In this document: positions 6,321 to 15,006 of the stretch, piece after piece
Layout of the letters: the number at the start of each line of letters is the position of its first letter
Position numbering within the stretch: the stretch's first letter is position 1
Assembly: GCA_003522805.1 (NCBI GenBank)
Contig: DPIB01000105.1
Coordinates: 1 to 17,436, forward strand
Source: Fervidobacterium sp.
GTDB taxonomy: Bacteria; Thermotogota; Thermotogae; Thermotogales; Fervidobacteriaceae
Direction: 5' to 3'
DNA length: 17,436 nucleotides
Notes under the pieces: generated by a model
The model's database searches: none
Seen by the model: only the letters and a program-made list of their open reading frames with translations
What the model was told of the DNA's origin: nothing
Position numbers and translations under genes: made by a program

Positions 6321-6368
6321 GAGAAATCTTTTCTACAACACTGGTGAATTCGAAAGGGGAACATTGAG

Positions 6369-6896
6369 TTGAAGAAAAGCTCTGTTACTCGGATTTCAAC
6401 GATAGGTATAATGTCTGCTTTAGCAACAGGCCTTATGTTCTTAGAGTTTCCAATATTTCCGGCTGTGAGTTTTCTCAAATATGATCCGAGTGACATCCTA
6501 CCATTGTTGGCGGGTTTCATTTTCACCCCGCTGGATGGTGTGATAATACAGCTTATAAAGGATGTGCTTTTCTATTTGCTCAAATCTGGCGATATCGTTG
6601 GAATCACAATGGATTTTATTGCTGGAATCGCGTATTTGCTCCCGGTAATATACATATACAGGATAAGAAAAAACAGAGTCTTTGAAATATTAGGATATAT
6701 CGTGGGAGTGTTAATTGTAAGCGGTGTTATGGTCCTTCTAAATATGCTTGTTGTTCCGGTTTATTGGAAGATACCTTTTGAAGAAACGCTGAAATTGTTA
6801 CCATGGATTGCAGGATTTAACGCATTAAAATTCTCCATAAATTCTGTTGTGAATGGTTTAATTAGACCACGGATAAGCAAGATTTTTGAAAATTGA
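6369..6896 (+). CDS. ECF transporter S component, probably riboflavin (RibU-like)
   Basis: The 175-residue protein is almost wholly hydrophobic with five or six membrane segments: about 9-27, 42-60, 78-97, 107-130 and 140-165. Its N terminus STIGIMSALATGLMFLEFP followed by YDPSDILPLLAGF is typical of S components of energy-coupling factor vitamin transporters, in which the S unit binds the vitamin and docks on a shared EcfA/A'/T module. The riboflavin call comes mainly from position: T. maritima RibU sits between L27 and L13 (from memory). No ATPase or T component is nearby, as expected for a group II system. TTG 6369 is chosen because GAAAGGGGA is about 9 bp upstream. No FMN riboswitch fits in the 48-bp gap. 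Confidence 0.8.
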   Translation: MKKSSVTRISTIGIMSALATGLMFLEFPIFPAVSFLKYDPSDILPLLAGFIFTPLDGVIIQLIKDVLFYLLKSGDIVGITMDFIAGIAYLLPVIYIYRIRKNRVFEILGYIVGVLIVSGVMVLLNMLVVPVYWKIPFEETLKLLPWIAGFNALKFSINSVVNGLIRPRISKIFEN

Positions 6897-6950
6897 GAAT
6901 AAGAAATTCAGAGAATAGAATCAAGTTTGATTTTGAAGGGAGGAAGGACA

Positions 6951-7394
6951 ATGGCAAGACCATTACCTGTTCAAAAAACTTCATTTCCTAAAGTTGAGAG
7001 AAAGTGGTACCTTGTAGATGTTGCTGATAAACCATTGGGGCGTCTGGCTACAAGAATTTCGCTGTTGCTCCAAGGAAAAAATGAACCTACTTGGTCACCA
7101 CACCTTGATAATGGAAATTTCGTTATTGTTATAAATGCAGATAAGGTAAAATTGACTGGAAAGAAACTTCAACAAAAAGTATACTATCATCACTCAGGAT
7201 ATCCTGGAGGTCTGAAAGAGCGTACAGCCAAACAGTTGATGGAAAAAAATCCTGAAAAAGTCGTTGAGTTAGCTGTAAAACGGATGCTTCCAAAGACGAC
7301 ACTCGGTAGTCATCAATTCAAAAGGTTGAAAGTTTACACTGGTGAAAATCATCCACATGAAGCACAAAAACCTGAGAAGGTAGAGCTTCTCTAA
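6951..7394 (+). CDS. rplM: Large ribosomal subunit protein L13
   Basis: L13 is an early-assembling 50S protein. Recognisable blocks are [34 protein letters not shown] sequence with [23 protein letters not shown] and the C-terminal [16 protein letters not shown]. The length of 147 residues is normal. ATG 6951 is used because GGGAGG (6938-6943) and AAGGA lie just upstream; the frame remains open to 6927 without family residues. It precedes rpsI by 15 bp, the usual L13-S9 pair. Confidence 0.98.
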   Translation: MARPLPVQKTSFPKVERKWYLVDVADKPLGRLATRISLLLQGKNEPTWSPHLDNGNFVIVINADKVKLTGKKLQQKVYYHHSGYPGGLKERTAKQLMEKNPEKVVELAVKRMLPKTTLGSHQFKRLKVYTGENHPHEAQKPEKVELL

Positions 7395-7409
7395 GGAGGA
7401 GGGAAATAG

Positions 7410-7808
7410 ATGGCAGACGTTTATATGGGAACTGGTAGAAGGAAGACCGCAACTGCCAGAGTTTACCTTAAACCAGGAACTGGAAAGATAATGATCAACG
7501 ATGTTGAATACAAGGGGTTCAATGAATATTTTGAAAATAAAGTATGGACACTCCATGCAGTGGAACCACTCAAGACAGTGGGACTGGAAGGCATGTTTGA
7601 TATACTTGTCAGAGTGAGTGGTGGAGGCAAGAACGGTCAAGCAGGAGCAGTGAGGCTTGGATTGGCAAGGGCATTACTTACTTATAATCCGGATTTAAGA
7701 GGTACATTGAGAGAAAACGGATTCCTCACAAGAGACCCAAGAATGGTGGAAAGAAAGAAGTACGGTCTCAGGAAAGCAAGAAGAGCTCCACAATTCTCGA
7801 AACGTTAA
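7410..7808 (+). CDS. rpsI: Small ribosomal subunit protein S9
   Basis: S9 is a 30S head protein whose C-terminal tail reaches the P-site tRNA. The sequence shows [16 protein letters not shown] at the start, [21 protein letters not shown] in the middle and the canonical tail [11 protein letters not shown]. The 132 residues are full length. The rplM stop codon touches the AAGGAGGAGGG Shine-Dalgarno, so the two genes are tightly coupled. A strong terminator follows after about 50 bp. Confidence 0.98.
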   Translation: MADVYMGTGRRKTATARVYLKPGTGKIMINDVEYKGFNEYFENKVWTLHAVEPLKTVGLEGMFDILVRVSGGGKNGQAGAVRLGLARALLTYNPDLRGTLRENGFLTRDPRMVERKKYGLRKARRAPQFSKR

Positions 7809-7856
7809 TTCTAATGAGAAGGAACTTAGCACAGATCAACTAATCAACGAGGAACT

Positions 7857-7896
7857 AGTGGCAGATGGCACCCATCTGCTACTTTTCTTTGTTTTG
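7857..7896 (+). terminator. Strong terminator closing the ribosomal operon
   Basis: AGTGGCAGATGG (7857-7868) pairs with CCATCTGCTACT (7872-7883) across a 3-nt loop: 12 bp with one G-T pair. TTTCTTTGTTTTG follows. It lies about 50 bp after the rpsI stop and 100 bp before dnaG, so dnaG-rpoD needs its own promoter or read-through. Confidence 0.9.
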
Positions 7897-7905
7897 TATC
7901 TTCAA

Positions 7906-7940
7906 ACATTCCAAGAATATTGAACATATTCTCCCAATGT
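7906..7940. promoter_or_regulatory. 35-nt two-part dyad upstream of dnaG
   Basis: ACATT-CCA-AGAATAT-TGAAC-ATATTCT-CCC-AATGT is symmetric: a 7-bp inner and a 5-bp outer stem separated by 3x3 mismatches. It ends 55 bp before the dnaG start codon and is not followed by a T run, so it may be an operator or an mRNA hairpin rather than a terminator. No clear -35/-10 pair for dnaG was found near it. Confidence 0.35.
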
Positions 7941-7995
7941 TGATTAGAGAAAACGGTTCTGGTATTACCAATGTTACTGTAGAAGAGTTGATGGG

Positions 7996-9702
7996 ATGAT
8001 ACCGAGGGAAGTTATAGAGCAAATAAAGGAAAAGAGTAATATCGTAGAAGTCATATCTGAATACGTTAATCTGCAAAAAGTGGGTGCAAATTACAGGGGC
8101 TTGTGCCCTTTTCATACTGAGACCTCTCCTTCTTTCTACGTGAACCTGTCTAAAAATATCTACCACTGTTTTGGTTGTGGTGCTTCTGGAGATGTGATAA
8201 AATTCGTTCAAGAGATCGAAAACATATCATATGTAGAAGCTATCCAACGCCTTGCCTCAAGAGTAGGTATAAAAGTAGAATTTTCCGAAGATGACGAACT
8301 GAGAACACTTTACTATGAGTTTTACAAACAAGTTCATGAGCAGTATAAGTTAAAGTTGCAAGATGCTCAGAATGTTATAGAATATCTTGAGAAGCGGGGC
8401 TTTTCAAGAAGAGAGTTATCCCTTTATGAGTTTGGTTTTTCACCGACAAGTTCGAATATTCCGCAGATGATTGCCAGTAAAATGAACATTGAAAAAGAAA
8501 AACTAAGCTCATTTGGATTCGCATATAGCGACCCATTTTCTGGAAGAATTACGATCCCAATTAGAGATGACTACGGAAGGGTAATTGCCTTTGGTGGTAG
8601 GCTAGTTGGTGATGGTATGCCGAAATACATAAATTCTCAAGATACAATTGTGTTTAAAAAATCCTCCATACTTTTTATGTTTGATGTTGCCAAAGAATAC
8701 ATGAAGGGTATGGATTATGCTGTCATCTGTGAAGGGTATTTTGATGCATTGGCATTTCACCGTGCTGGCATTAAAAATGTTGTTGCTACACTTGGAACAG
8801 CACTAACTAAGATACATATATCAAAATTAAAGAAACACACGCTGAACATTATACTGGCGTTTGATAATGACAGCGCTGGTGTGAAAGCAACGCTGAGAAA
8901 CATAGAACTTCTTATTCCTAATGGATTTAATGTTGTTGTTGCTGCGTTTAGACAGGTCAAGGATGCGGACGAGACATTTCAAAAGTATGGGTCACAAGGC
9001 CTACTAAACGTGCTTGATTCTGCATTGAGCCCAGAACTATATGTTATAGAGCAAAATGCTAAGTTATTTGATCTCTCCAATCCGAATGGGGTTAACTCTT
9101 TCTTGAAATTGATCAGCCGATGGGAGGATGTCTTTTCCCACAATGCAAAACTACTCGACAGTTTTAATGAGAAAATTTCGGAATTAACAGGTATTTCGAA
9201 ATCGAAGATAGGCTCTGCAATTTCATTAACAAAGGGTTCATCGAATCAAAAAGAGCCCAGTGTTCAAAATATACATAATGTACAAAACCAAAAAACTAAT
9301 CGTCGCATTTCATCACTACCTACATTAGAGGATTATCTCGTATACATCTACTATAACTACCCAGATTTTTTCAAGCAACTAGACTTTTCACCGGACCTCT
9401 TGGAAGGAAATGCTAGGGAATTTTTTTTGATTGCAAAAGATTTGAACGATTTGGAAGATCAGTTGTCTAAAGATATGATGAAAATGGTTAAATCGTCGCT
9501 GGATAAGATAGATGTTCAAATTGATGAGAATGTTCTACAGTCGATAAAGAGAGAATTGGAAATACGAAAGATAGATAAAAGGATAGCTGAAATAGATGCG
9601 CTTATAGAAAAATCCAAGAATGATGATGAGAAGCGCATACTATTGAAGGCTCGTATTGAGTTAGTAAAACAAAAAGCAAAAATTAAGAGACCCTCAAATT
9701 GA
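7996..9702 (+). CDS. dnaG: DNA primase DnaG
   Basis: DnaG lays RNA primers for replication and docks on the DnaB helicase. The 568 residues show all three modules. The N-terminal CHC2 zinc ribbon has Cys37, His40, Cys58 and Cys61 (CPFH ... CFGC). The RNA-polymerase core contains GRITIPIRDDYGRVIAFGGR at about 183-202, followed by the TOPRIM metal ligands Glu246 (EGYFD) and Asp290/Asp292 (DND). A helical helicase-binding region runs from about 435 to the end. ATG 7996 begins MIPREVIEQIKEKSNIVEVI, which matches the family start; its Shine-Dalgarno is weak. It follows the terminator at 7857-7896 and ends 16 bp before rpoD, forming the classic dnaG-rpoD pair, here without rpsU in front. Confidence 0.97.
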   Translation: MIPREVIEQIKEKSNIVEVISEYVNLQKVGANYRGLCPFHTETSPSFYVNLSKNIYHCFGCGASGDVIKFVQEIENISYVEAIQRLASRVGIKVEFSEDDELRTLYYEFYKQVHEQYKLKLQDAQNVIEYLEKRGFSRRELSLYEFGFSPTSSNIPQMIASKMNIEKEKLSSFGFAYSDPFSGRITIPIRDDYGRVIAFGGRLVGDGMPKYINSQDTIVFKKSSILFMFDVAKEYMKGMDYAVICEGYFDALAFHRAGIKNVVATLGTALTKIHISKLKKHTLNIILAFDNDSAGVKATLRNIELLIPNGFNVVVAAFRQVKDADETFQKYGSQGLLNVLDSALSPELYVIEQNAKLFDLSNPNGVNSFLKLISRWEDVFSHNAKLLDSFNEKISELTGISKSKIGSAISLTKGSSNQKEPSVQNIHNVQNQKTNRRISSLPTLEDYLVYIYYNYPDFFKQLDFSPDLLEGNAREFFLIAKDLNDLEDQLSKDMMKMVKSSLDKIDVQIDENVLQSIKRELEIRKIDKRIAEIDALIEKSKNDDEKRILLKARIELVKQKAKIKRPSN

Positions 9703-9718
9703 ATGAGGAGGTGTTTTT

Positions 9719-10837
9719 GTGTCTAAAACTGTAGTAAAGGAAACTACGGAACTCCAGAAGAAGCTTGAAAAGCTTCTCGAACTTGGCAAGCGGAAAGGGT
9801 ACATCACATATGACGATATCGATAAAGCTTTTCCGCCTGGTGATTTGGATGCCTTTGACGGGAACTTTCTCGACCTAGTTTACGAGACATTGGAAAAGAA
9901 CAGGGTAGAGATACGCGATAATACGGATTTGATGAATATAGAAGAAGAGGTGAAAGCGTACCTAACTGAGAGTCCTGAAATCTTTGACAGTACGGAACCA
10001 AAGGACCTCATAAAGATGTATTTAAGAGATATCGGCAAAATTCGTCTTCTAACTCCTTCCGAAGAGAAAAGATTGGCACAGATGGCACAACGTGGTGATG
10101 AGAGGGCAAAGGAAGAACTGATCATATCAAACTTGAGACTAGTAGTGAGTATGGCAAAGAGGTACCTTGGTAAAGGTCTTTCATTTCTCGATCTCATCCA
10201 AGAAGGAAGTTTAGGATTGATAAAGGCTGTCGAGAAATTCGACTGGGAAAAGGGATACAAATTCTCAACATATGCAACATGGTGGATTAGACAAGCGATC
10301 ACGCGAGCAATTGCTGATCAAGCTCGAACTATAAGGGTACCCGTTCACATGGTCGAGACAATCAACAAGATTCAAAAAATAAAGAGGGAATATATACAAG
10401 AACATGGTGAAGAACCAACAATCGAGTATATAGCTGATCAGGTAGGAAAACCTGTAGATAAGATAGAAGAAATACTCCAAGCTGCGCCAGAAACGTTGTC
10501 ACTTGAGACACCTGTAGGCGAGGAGGATGATTCAGCGATGGGGGATTTTGTTGCAGATGAGAGTGTTGGATCACCCAAACGCGAGGCGATCAGAATGCTC
10601 ATGAAAGAAGAGATAGACAAGCTACTTGAAACATTGAACGACAGAGAGAAAATGGTTCTGAAGATGAGATATGGCATACTAGATGGAAAGCCAAAAACAC
10701 TTGAAGAAGTTGGACAGTACTTCGGCGTTACAAGAGAAAGAATTAGACAAATCGAAGTAAAAGCTTTGAGAAAACTACGCCATCCATCGAGGAGTAGATA
10801 TTTAAGATTACTTCAGAAATTGACTGAAGAAGAATAA
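9719..10837 (+). CDS. rpoD: Primary RNA polymerase sigma factor RpoD (sigma-A)
   Basis: This is the housekeeping sigma factor. The 372 residues include a short region 1.1 (about 14-80: [15 protein letters not shown]), region 1.2 (about 95-127: [17 protein letters not shown]), region 2 (about 137-208, with [20 protein letters not shown] and the -10-binding [17 protein letters not shown]), region 3 (about 209-285) and region 4 (about 300-362) with the -35-binding helix-turn-helix [20 protein letters not shown]. All match the primary sigma family; the complete regions 1.2-4 exclude an alternative sigma factor. GTG 9719 follows GAGGAGGTG (9705-9713). It lies 16 bp after dnaG, and an FtsX-type permease follows after 42 bp with no terminator seen. 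Confidence 0.98.
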   Translation: MSKTVVKETTELQKKLEKLLELGKRKGYITYDDIDKAFPPGDLDAFDGNFLDLVYETLEKNRVEIRDNTDLMNIEEEVKAYLTESPEIFDSTEPKDLIKMYLRDIGKIRLLTPSEEKRLAQMAQRGDERAKEELIISNLRLVVSMAKRYLGKGLSFLDLIQEGSLGLIKAVEKFDWEKGYKFSTYATWWIRQAITRAIADQARTIRVPVHMVETINKIQKIKREYIQEHGEEPTIEYIADQVGKPVDKIEEILQAAPETLSLETPVGEEDDSAMGDFVADESVGSPKREAIRMLMKEEIDKLLETLNDREKMVLKMRYGILDGKPKTLEEVGQYFGVTRERIRQIEVKALRKLRHPSRSRYLRLLQKLTEEE

Positions 10838-10879
10838 CATCAAGTCAAGATTGATAGCCGATATTGGAGCTGTGACAAA

Positions 10880-13507
10880 ATGATAGTAAAAATAGCATTT
10901 AGGAATTTCACAAAACATTGGAAAGTAGGATTACTCGCAATACTTGGCACTATGGTGGCCACCATGCTTTTAGTAGGTGGCCTTTCGTTGGGTGATTCCG
11001 TAGGAATATATCTGAAGAATAAAGTGGAAAAGAACTTTGGAAGCATAGATCTCATAATTAAAGACAAAGCAGATACGATATATTTTCCGAAGGGCTTAGA
11101 CGTTGAGAAAATGAACACATTTCTCAATAACAACCCTAAGATTACGAAGTTTGTTCCAGTTAAATTGGCGCAGATAACAGCGTATATAGGAAACAAGTAC
11201 GTAGATTTATTTGCCATTCCCCTTACCGCTGATTTTAGGCAATTCATAGGCAAGAACATCAATAAAGTCACTATCAGTTCTGACACTGCTGAGAGCTTAG
11301 GACTAAGTGTTGGAAGTGAAATAGAGATAGTCACAGCCCAGGGGAGCTACAAGGTGAAGATTGAAGCACTGGGCGAGCAAGAATTAAATTTCCGTGGAGA
11401 AAATGGTTCTGCCAATGGAACGATATTTCTTCCGGAAAGTCTATTCAATAAACTTGGAATATATCCTTTGAAAGCTCCAAATGTATATTTTGCTTCTACT
11501 AACTTACCTATAGATTCTCATGGAATAGTCGCACAAGAGTTGAGTAAGGAAGGTTCTATCAGGGTAAAGACTGCAAAATACGATCTACAATCATCTCCAC
11601 TGAACAAGATAATTGGATATCTCTTCATTGGTTTCTCAGGTTTCTCAGTTCTTTCAAGCTTTTTATTTATTTCATCTTTTTTTGGTATTATCTCAGAAGA
11701 GAGAAAGTCGTCCTTAGGTGTTTTAAGAGCCATTGGGTATTCGAGGCCCAAGATGTTCTCCGTTCTATTCATCGAAGGGCTACTTTATTTGGCAATTTCC
11801 GAAATAGTTGGTGCATTGATAGGTGTAGGATTCGGAAAGTTCTTAGTCTATCGGATGAATTCATTTAATATACAAGATGATTTATTTGTATCCGTCCAAG
11901 ACAAGATACCCTATGCTGTAACCATGAATAGCATAATCATAGCAATATCGGTTGCTATGCTTGTACCGATACTGATTCTCATCTATCGTAGTATACAATT
12001 CTCCAATATGTCACCAGCGGAACTATATACAGATAGAATCTTGGAACCAACAGGGCAAAGTGGAAAGAGGAAAAAGATAAGGCTTTTTGTTCTGGGACTG
12101 ATTGCTGTTATAGCACTTTGCATAGTATCTCCATTGTACGGTGCTTTACTTTTCCTATCTTTGGTACCCTTGTTCTACCCTGAAACACTTGTCATGCTTG
12201 TCTATGGGGTAGCCATCATAGCTGTGGTTATCCCAAACTTGGGAACTGGAAGTTCTTCAAGTTTTCTTGCAAGGGCAGGCTTTTTGCTTATTGCCAGTAT
12301 ATACATAGTCTTTGCATTTATCCCTTATCTAAAAGCTCTTCTTGAACGATTCAAAAATGTTTCTTTAGTTCTAGCGCTTTCTTACATAGAAAAACACAAG
12401 ATGAGAAACTTTACGATATTTGTTATATATTCCGTTACGCTTATACTGATACTTGTAAGTGCAATCGTTCCATACAGTATAAATAAGTTCGTTGATTCGA
12501 AAAAAGAAGAAGGTGCTTTTGGATATAATTTCATAATTGTTGAAAATCCTATAAAAACTTTCTTTGGATCGTACAAGTACCTTAATGACGCGACATTTAC
12601 TGCAAATTTCGACACGCTAGTTCCAATTCAGCTTGTCGAAGGACAAGTAGGAAATGACAAGGATAAATACTCGTTCATAATTTCAGATGCAGCAATACTA
12701 AAAGATCTGAAATTACCATCTGACAAGATAATGAAAGAACTGCAAAAGACCGATTTGAGTAAGATACCTGATAAATCGGTCTATTTATCTGATGAGATCA
12801 GGCTACATGCAAAGGAAAATGAGAAGACAGCAATTACTCTGAAGGGAATACTGCCTGGCATATCACCAAGGATAACAGACGAGTTCACAGTTTTGGGAAC
12901 TTACTCAACTGAGGAAATACTACTTCCGCTGGGTGGGCTCATAATGTGGAAAGATAAGAAACTGTTTGGATCTGTGAATGGATATGTAGGAATAATAAGA
13001 GATCCGAAAACAGCCTTGGAGACACAGGAATTCGTAACGAGAAAATTCGACGGGGCTTTCTATATAACAGGTGAGATAGAGAAGATGTATGCATCTGTCA
13101 ACAATCTTATCAATATGGCACTACAATTGTTTTATCTAGGGTTTATAGCAGGCTTTTCAGGGCTTGCGATTATGACTTTTAGGAATGTATATGCCCGAAA
13201 AAAGGAAATAGGGATGCTCAGGGCTGTTGGTGCCAAAAGTAGTGTTGTTTTCAGGATGTTCATCTACGAGGCATTGATGATAGTTACGATGGCAACTCTG
13301 GTTGGGGTTTTATCAAGTGCCTTTATAATAACTGATTTGAAAAACTTTATATCCCCAACCATCTCGTCATTCAAAATGTATATTCCATTCTGGCAAGTGT
13401 TCCTTACTATAGCAAGTGTCTTCTTGATTACAACAGGTTTTGTGATGATACCTGCTAATATGTCCAAAAATATTCCTCCATCAGAGGCTTTGAGAGTATA
13501 CGATTGA
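10880..13507 (+). CDS. Two-lobed FtsX-type ABC transporter permease
   Basis: The 875-residue membrane protein has the MacB/FtsX permease layout twice. A first helix (about 17-36) precedes an extracytoplasmic domain (about 37-240). A first FtsX core (about 245-390) contains EERKSSLGVLRAIGYSRPKMFSV. A central set of helices (about 395-530) includes a second start-like helix after EKHKMRNFTI, then a second extracytoplasmic domain (about 535-730) and a second FtsX core (about 740-870) with ARKKEIGMLRAVGAKSSVVFRM. The E-R/K-x-S/E-x-G-x-L-R-A-G motif in each half is the coupling region to a cytoplasmic ATPase. Relatives move lipids, lipoproteins or peptides, or pass on force. No ATPase gene adjoins it, so its partner must lie elsewhere. 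ATG 10880 has GGAG 10 bp upstream. A strong terminator follows. Confidence 0.88.
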   Translation: MIVKIAFRNFTKHWKVGLLAILGTMVATMLLVGGLSLGDSVGIYLKNKVEKNFGSIDLIIKDKADTIYFPKGLDVEKMNTFLNNNPKITKFVPVKLAQITAYIGNKYVDLFAIPLTADFRQFIGKNINKVTISSDTAESLGLSVGSEIEIVTAQGSYKVKIEALGEQELNFRGENGSANGTIFLPESLFNKLGIYPLKAPNVYFASTNLPIDSHGIVAQELSKEGSIRVKTAKYDLQSSPLNKIIGYLFIGFSGFSVLSSFLFISSFFGIISEERKSSLGVLRAIGYSRPKMFSVLFIEGLLYLAISEIVGALIGVGFGKFLVYRMNSFNIQDDLFVSVQDKIPYAVTMNSIIIAISVAMLVPILILIYRSIQFSNMSPAELYTDRILEPTGQSGKRKKIRLFVLGLIAVIALCIVSPLYGALLFLSLVPLFYPETLVMLVYGVAIIAVVIPNLGTGSSSSFLARAGFLLIASIYIVFAFIPYLKALLERFKNVSLVLALSYIEKHKMRNFTIFVIYSVTLILILVSAIVPYSINKFVDSKKEEGAFGYNFIIVENPIKTFFGSYKYLNDATFTANFDTLVPIQLVEGQVGNDKDKYSFIISDAAILKDLKLPSDKIMKELQKTDLSKIPDKSVYLSDEIRLHAKENEKTAITLKGILPGISPRITDEFTVLGTYSTEEILLPLGGLIMWKDKKLFGSVNGYVGIIRDPKTALETQEFVTRKFDGAFYITGEIEKMYASVNNLINMALQLFYLGFIAGFSGLAIMTFRNVYARKKEIGMLRAVGAKSSVVFRMFIYEALMIVTMATLVGVLSSAFIITDLKNFISPTISSFKMYIPFWQVFLTIASVFLITTGFVMIPANMSKNIPPSEALRVYD

Positions 13508-13558
13508 TTTAAAATCGATACAATAAGAAAGGAAAAAACATGATTATATGATAAATAG

Positions 13559-13592
13559 GCCCCTATGAGTTATCAGTTATAGGGGCTTTTTT
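13559..13592 (+). terminator. Terminator after the FtsX-type permease
   Basis: GCCCCTAT (13559-13566) pairs perfectly with ATAGGGGC (13579-13586), extendable outward by a G-T and an A-T pair, and TTTTTT follows at 13587-13592. It closes the dnaG-rpoD-permease unit and isolates the next operon. Confidence 0.92.
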
Positions 13593-13628
13593 GTCATTCT
13601 CAGGACGATGAATAGAGTTCTTGGTGTA

Positions 13629-13658
13629 TTGACAAAGCGTATACTGTAATAGTATAAT
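13629..13658 (+). promoter_or_regulatory. Consensus sigma-A promoter of the YtrA-like operon
   Basis: TTGACA (13629-13634), an 18-bp spacer and TATAAT (13653-13658) are both perfect matches to the housekeeping consensus. Transcription would start near 13665, giving a leader of about 37 nt before GTG 13702. This is the best promoter in the window, and its -10 box lies inside a dyad. Confidence 0.88.
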
Positions 13659-13676
13659 AGTACAGTAGGCACAGTA
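13642..13676. promoter_or_regulatory. Dyad operator for the GntR/YtrA regulator
   Basis: TACTGTA (13642-13648) and TACAGTA (13661-13667) are exact reverse complements separated by 12 nt that contain the -10 box. Over the whole 26 bp, 11 of 13 pairs match. A further ACAGTA (13671-13676) repeats the right half-site after 9 bp. A dimer bound here would cover the -10 and the start point, so auto-repression by the first gene of the operon is expected (inference). Confidence 0.7.
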
Positions 13677-13701
13677 CAATCTAAGTGAAGGGGTGTTTTT
13701 A

Positions 13702-14064
13702 GTGTGGTTTACTATAGATTTTCATTCGCACACACCTGTGTATGTTCAGATTAAGGATAGCATAAAAGCGCTCATTCTAAAAGGGAAATTAAAAACTGGA
13801 GACTATATACCCTCCATTAGGAATTTGGCTAAGGATATAGGGGTAAACATCAACACAGTAGCAAGGGCATACAGAGAGCTGGAATTAGATGGTGTGATAA
13901 AATCTGAGCGAGGTGAAGGATACGTTGTTGTAGGTGTGGAGAGTGAGAAAATCAAGGAAGGTTTGAAAGTCGAAATGATGAAATTGCTAAACAAATGCAA
14001 GATATCTGGAATTTCCGAAGATGATTTGATCGAACTTGTAAGAAAGATTTATAAAGATTTATAA
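13702..14064 (+). CDS. GntR-family transcriptional regulator, YtrA subfamily
   Basis: This short regulator (120 residues) has the N-terminal winged helix of the GntR family: PVYVQIKDSIKALILKGKLKTGDYIPS, then the helix-turn-helix LAKDIGVNINTVARAYRELE and wing DGVIKSERGEGYVVVG. Only about 45 residues follow, too short for a FadR or HutC ligand domain, which is the hallmark of the YtrA group that controls adjacent ABC transporters. I start at GTG 13702 because GAAGGGGTG (13688-13696) is well placed; GTG 13693 lies inside that Shine-Dalgarno. It is the first gene after a strong promoter and dyad operator, and the ABC ATPase and permease follow. The inducing signal is unknown; in Bacillus, YtrA responds to cell-wall antibiotics. 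Confidence 0.93.
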   Translation: MWFTIDFHSHTPVYVQIKDSIKALILKGKLKTGDYIPSIRNLAKDIGVNINTVARAYRELELDGVIKSERGEGYVVVGVESEKIKEGLKVEMMKLLNKCKISGISEDDLIELVRKIYKDL

Positions 14065-14144
14065 CGATGAATGAATTGATGTGAATTAGCAATTACTGGA
14101 TCATTCTGACTAGGTTTGGCAGGACTAATCTGGAGGTGATTGAT

Positions 14145-15005
14145 TTGATATTGAAGGTTGAAAACCTGCGCAAGTACTTTGGTAAAAAGAACATCATTAA
14201 GGCAGTTGATGGTGCCTCTTTTGAAATTGAGAGAGGTGATGTGTTTGCCTTATTAGGATTGAACGGTGCGGGAAAAACTACGACGATAAAGTGCATACTT
14301 GACTTATGCAAAAGGGATACAGGTGAAATCATTTACAATGGTAGAGATAAGATCGCATACGTGCCCGAGGGTAAGGAATTGTATGGTAGTTACAAAGTTA
14401 AGAAGATGATAGAGGTAGCCAAGCACATAACAGAGGGATTTGATATAGACAAATGTTTGGAATTCATCAATGAATTTGGAATACCGCTTGATGAAAAGGT
14501 CTCAAGCCTTTCTAATGGTCAAGCAACGCAATTGTACCTTGCTTTAGTGCTTTCTCAAAGAGCAGAACTGTATATATTTGATGAACCAACGTGGGGTCTT
14601 GACCCTGTGATAAGAAACAAGATTTTGGATACGATCAAATCGATTCCCTTGAACGGTGGTACGGTTTTCTATACTAGCCACATACTTGGCGAAGTTGAAA
14701 GGGTCGCAGACAAAATAGCAATAATGCACAAAGGGAAGATCCTTGAGATTGGGTTCCTTGATGATATAAAAGGAAGCTACTGTGCTGTATCGATTGAAAA
14801 AATGCAATCAAAATCGCGATCGGAGGAGCTAGGTACATATGGTTATCTTTACAAAAGCACAGAGAGTGAGGATATTTACATAGTAAAGAAAGACTATGCG
14901 CAAGAGCGAAATCTAGACTTTCAACCAATACCCTTTGAATTAACTTTTGAAGCACTTGTCCTTGGTCAGAAAGATCAAGGGGAAGAAAGCAACGAGGTGA
15001 GATGA
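14145..15005 (+). CDS. ABC transporter ATP-binding protein (YtrB-like)
   Basis: The 286-residue cytoplasmic ATPase has Walker A GLNGAGKTT (38-46), a signature written LSNGQ (122-126) instead of LSGGQ, Walker B YIFDEP with Glu147 as catalytic base, the D-loop GLDP and the switch His179 in TSHILGEVE. The N-terminal VENLRKYFGKK and the degenerate Q-loop area (AYVPEGKELYG) are typical of ATPases paired with ABC-2 permeases. TTG 14145 is preferred because GGAGG (14132-14136) is 8 bp upstream; GTG 14136 lies within the Shine-Dalgarno. It follows the regulator by 80 bp and precedes the permease by 1 bp, so the two transporter subunits are translationally coupled. Direction is probably export; the substrate is unknown. 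Confidence 0.93.
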   Translation: MILKVENLRKYFGKKNIIKAVDGASFEIERGDVFALLGLNGAGKTTTIKCILDLCKRDTGEIIYNGRDKIAYVPEGKELYGSYKVKKMIEVAKHITEGFDIDKCLEFINEFGIPLDEKVSSLSNGQATQLYLALVLSQRAELYIFDEPTWGLDPVIRNKILDTIKSIPLNGGTVFYTSHILGEVERVADKIAIMHKGKILEIGFLDDIKGSYCAVSIEKMQSKSRSEELGTYGYLYKSTESEDIYIVKKDYAQERNLDFQPIPFELTFEALVLGQKDQGEESNEVR

Positions 15006-15006
15006 A

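Noticed and set aside
7879..8211. Minus-strand open frame of 110 codons across the dnaG start
   Set aside because: Composition and overlap show it is a shadow of dnaG; no ribosome binding site or family resemblance.
9880..10677. Several minus-strand open frames of 65-140 codons opposite rpoD
   Set aside because: They lie wholly inside a strongly conserved sigma-factor gene and have no family features.
13496..13521. Hairpin GTAT-CGATT / AATCG-ATAC around the stop codon of the FtsX-type permease
   Set aside because: It contains a bulge, is AT-rich and lacks a T run; the true terminator is the GC-rich one at 13559-13592.
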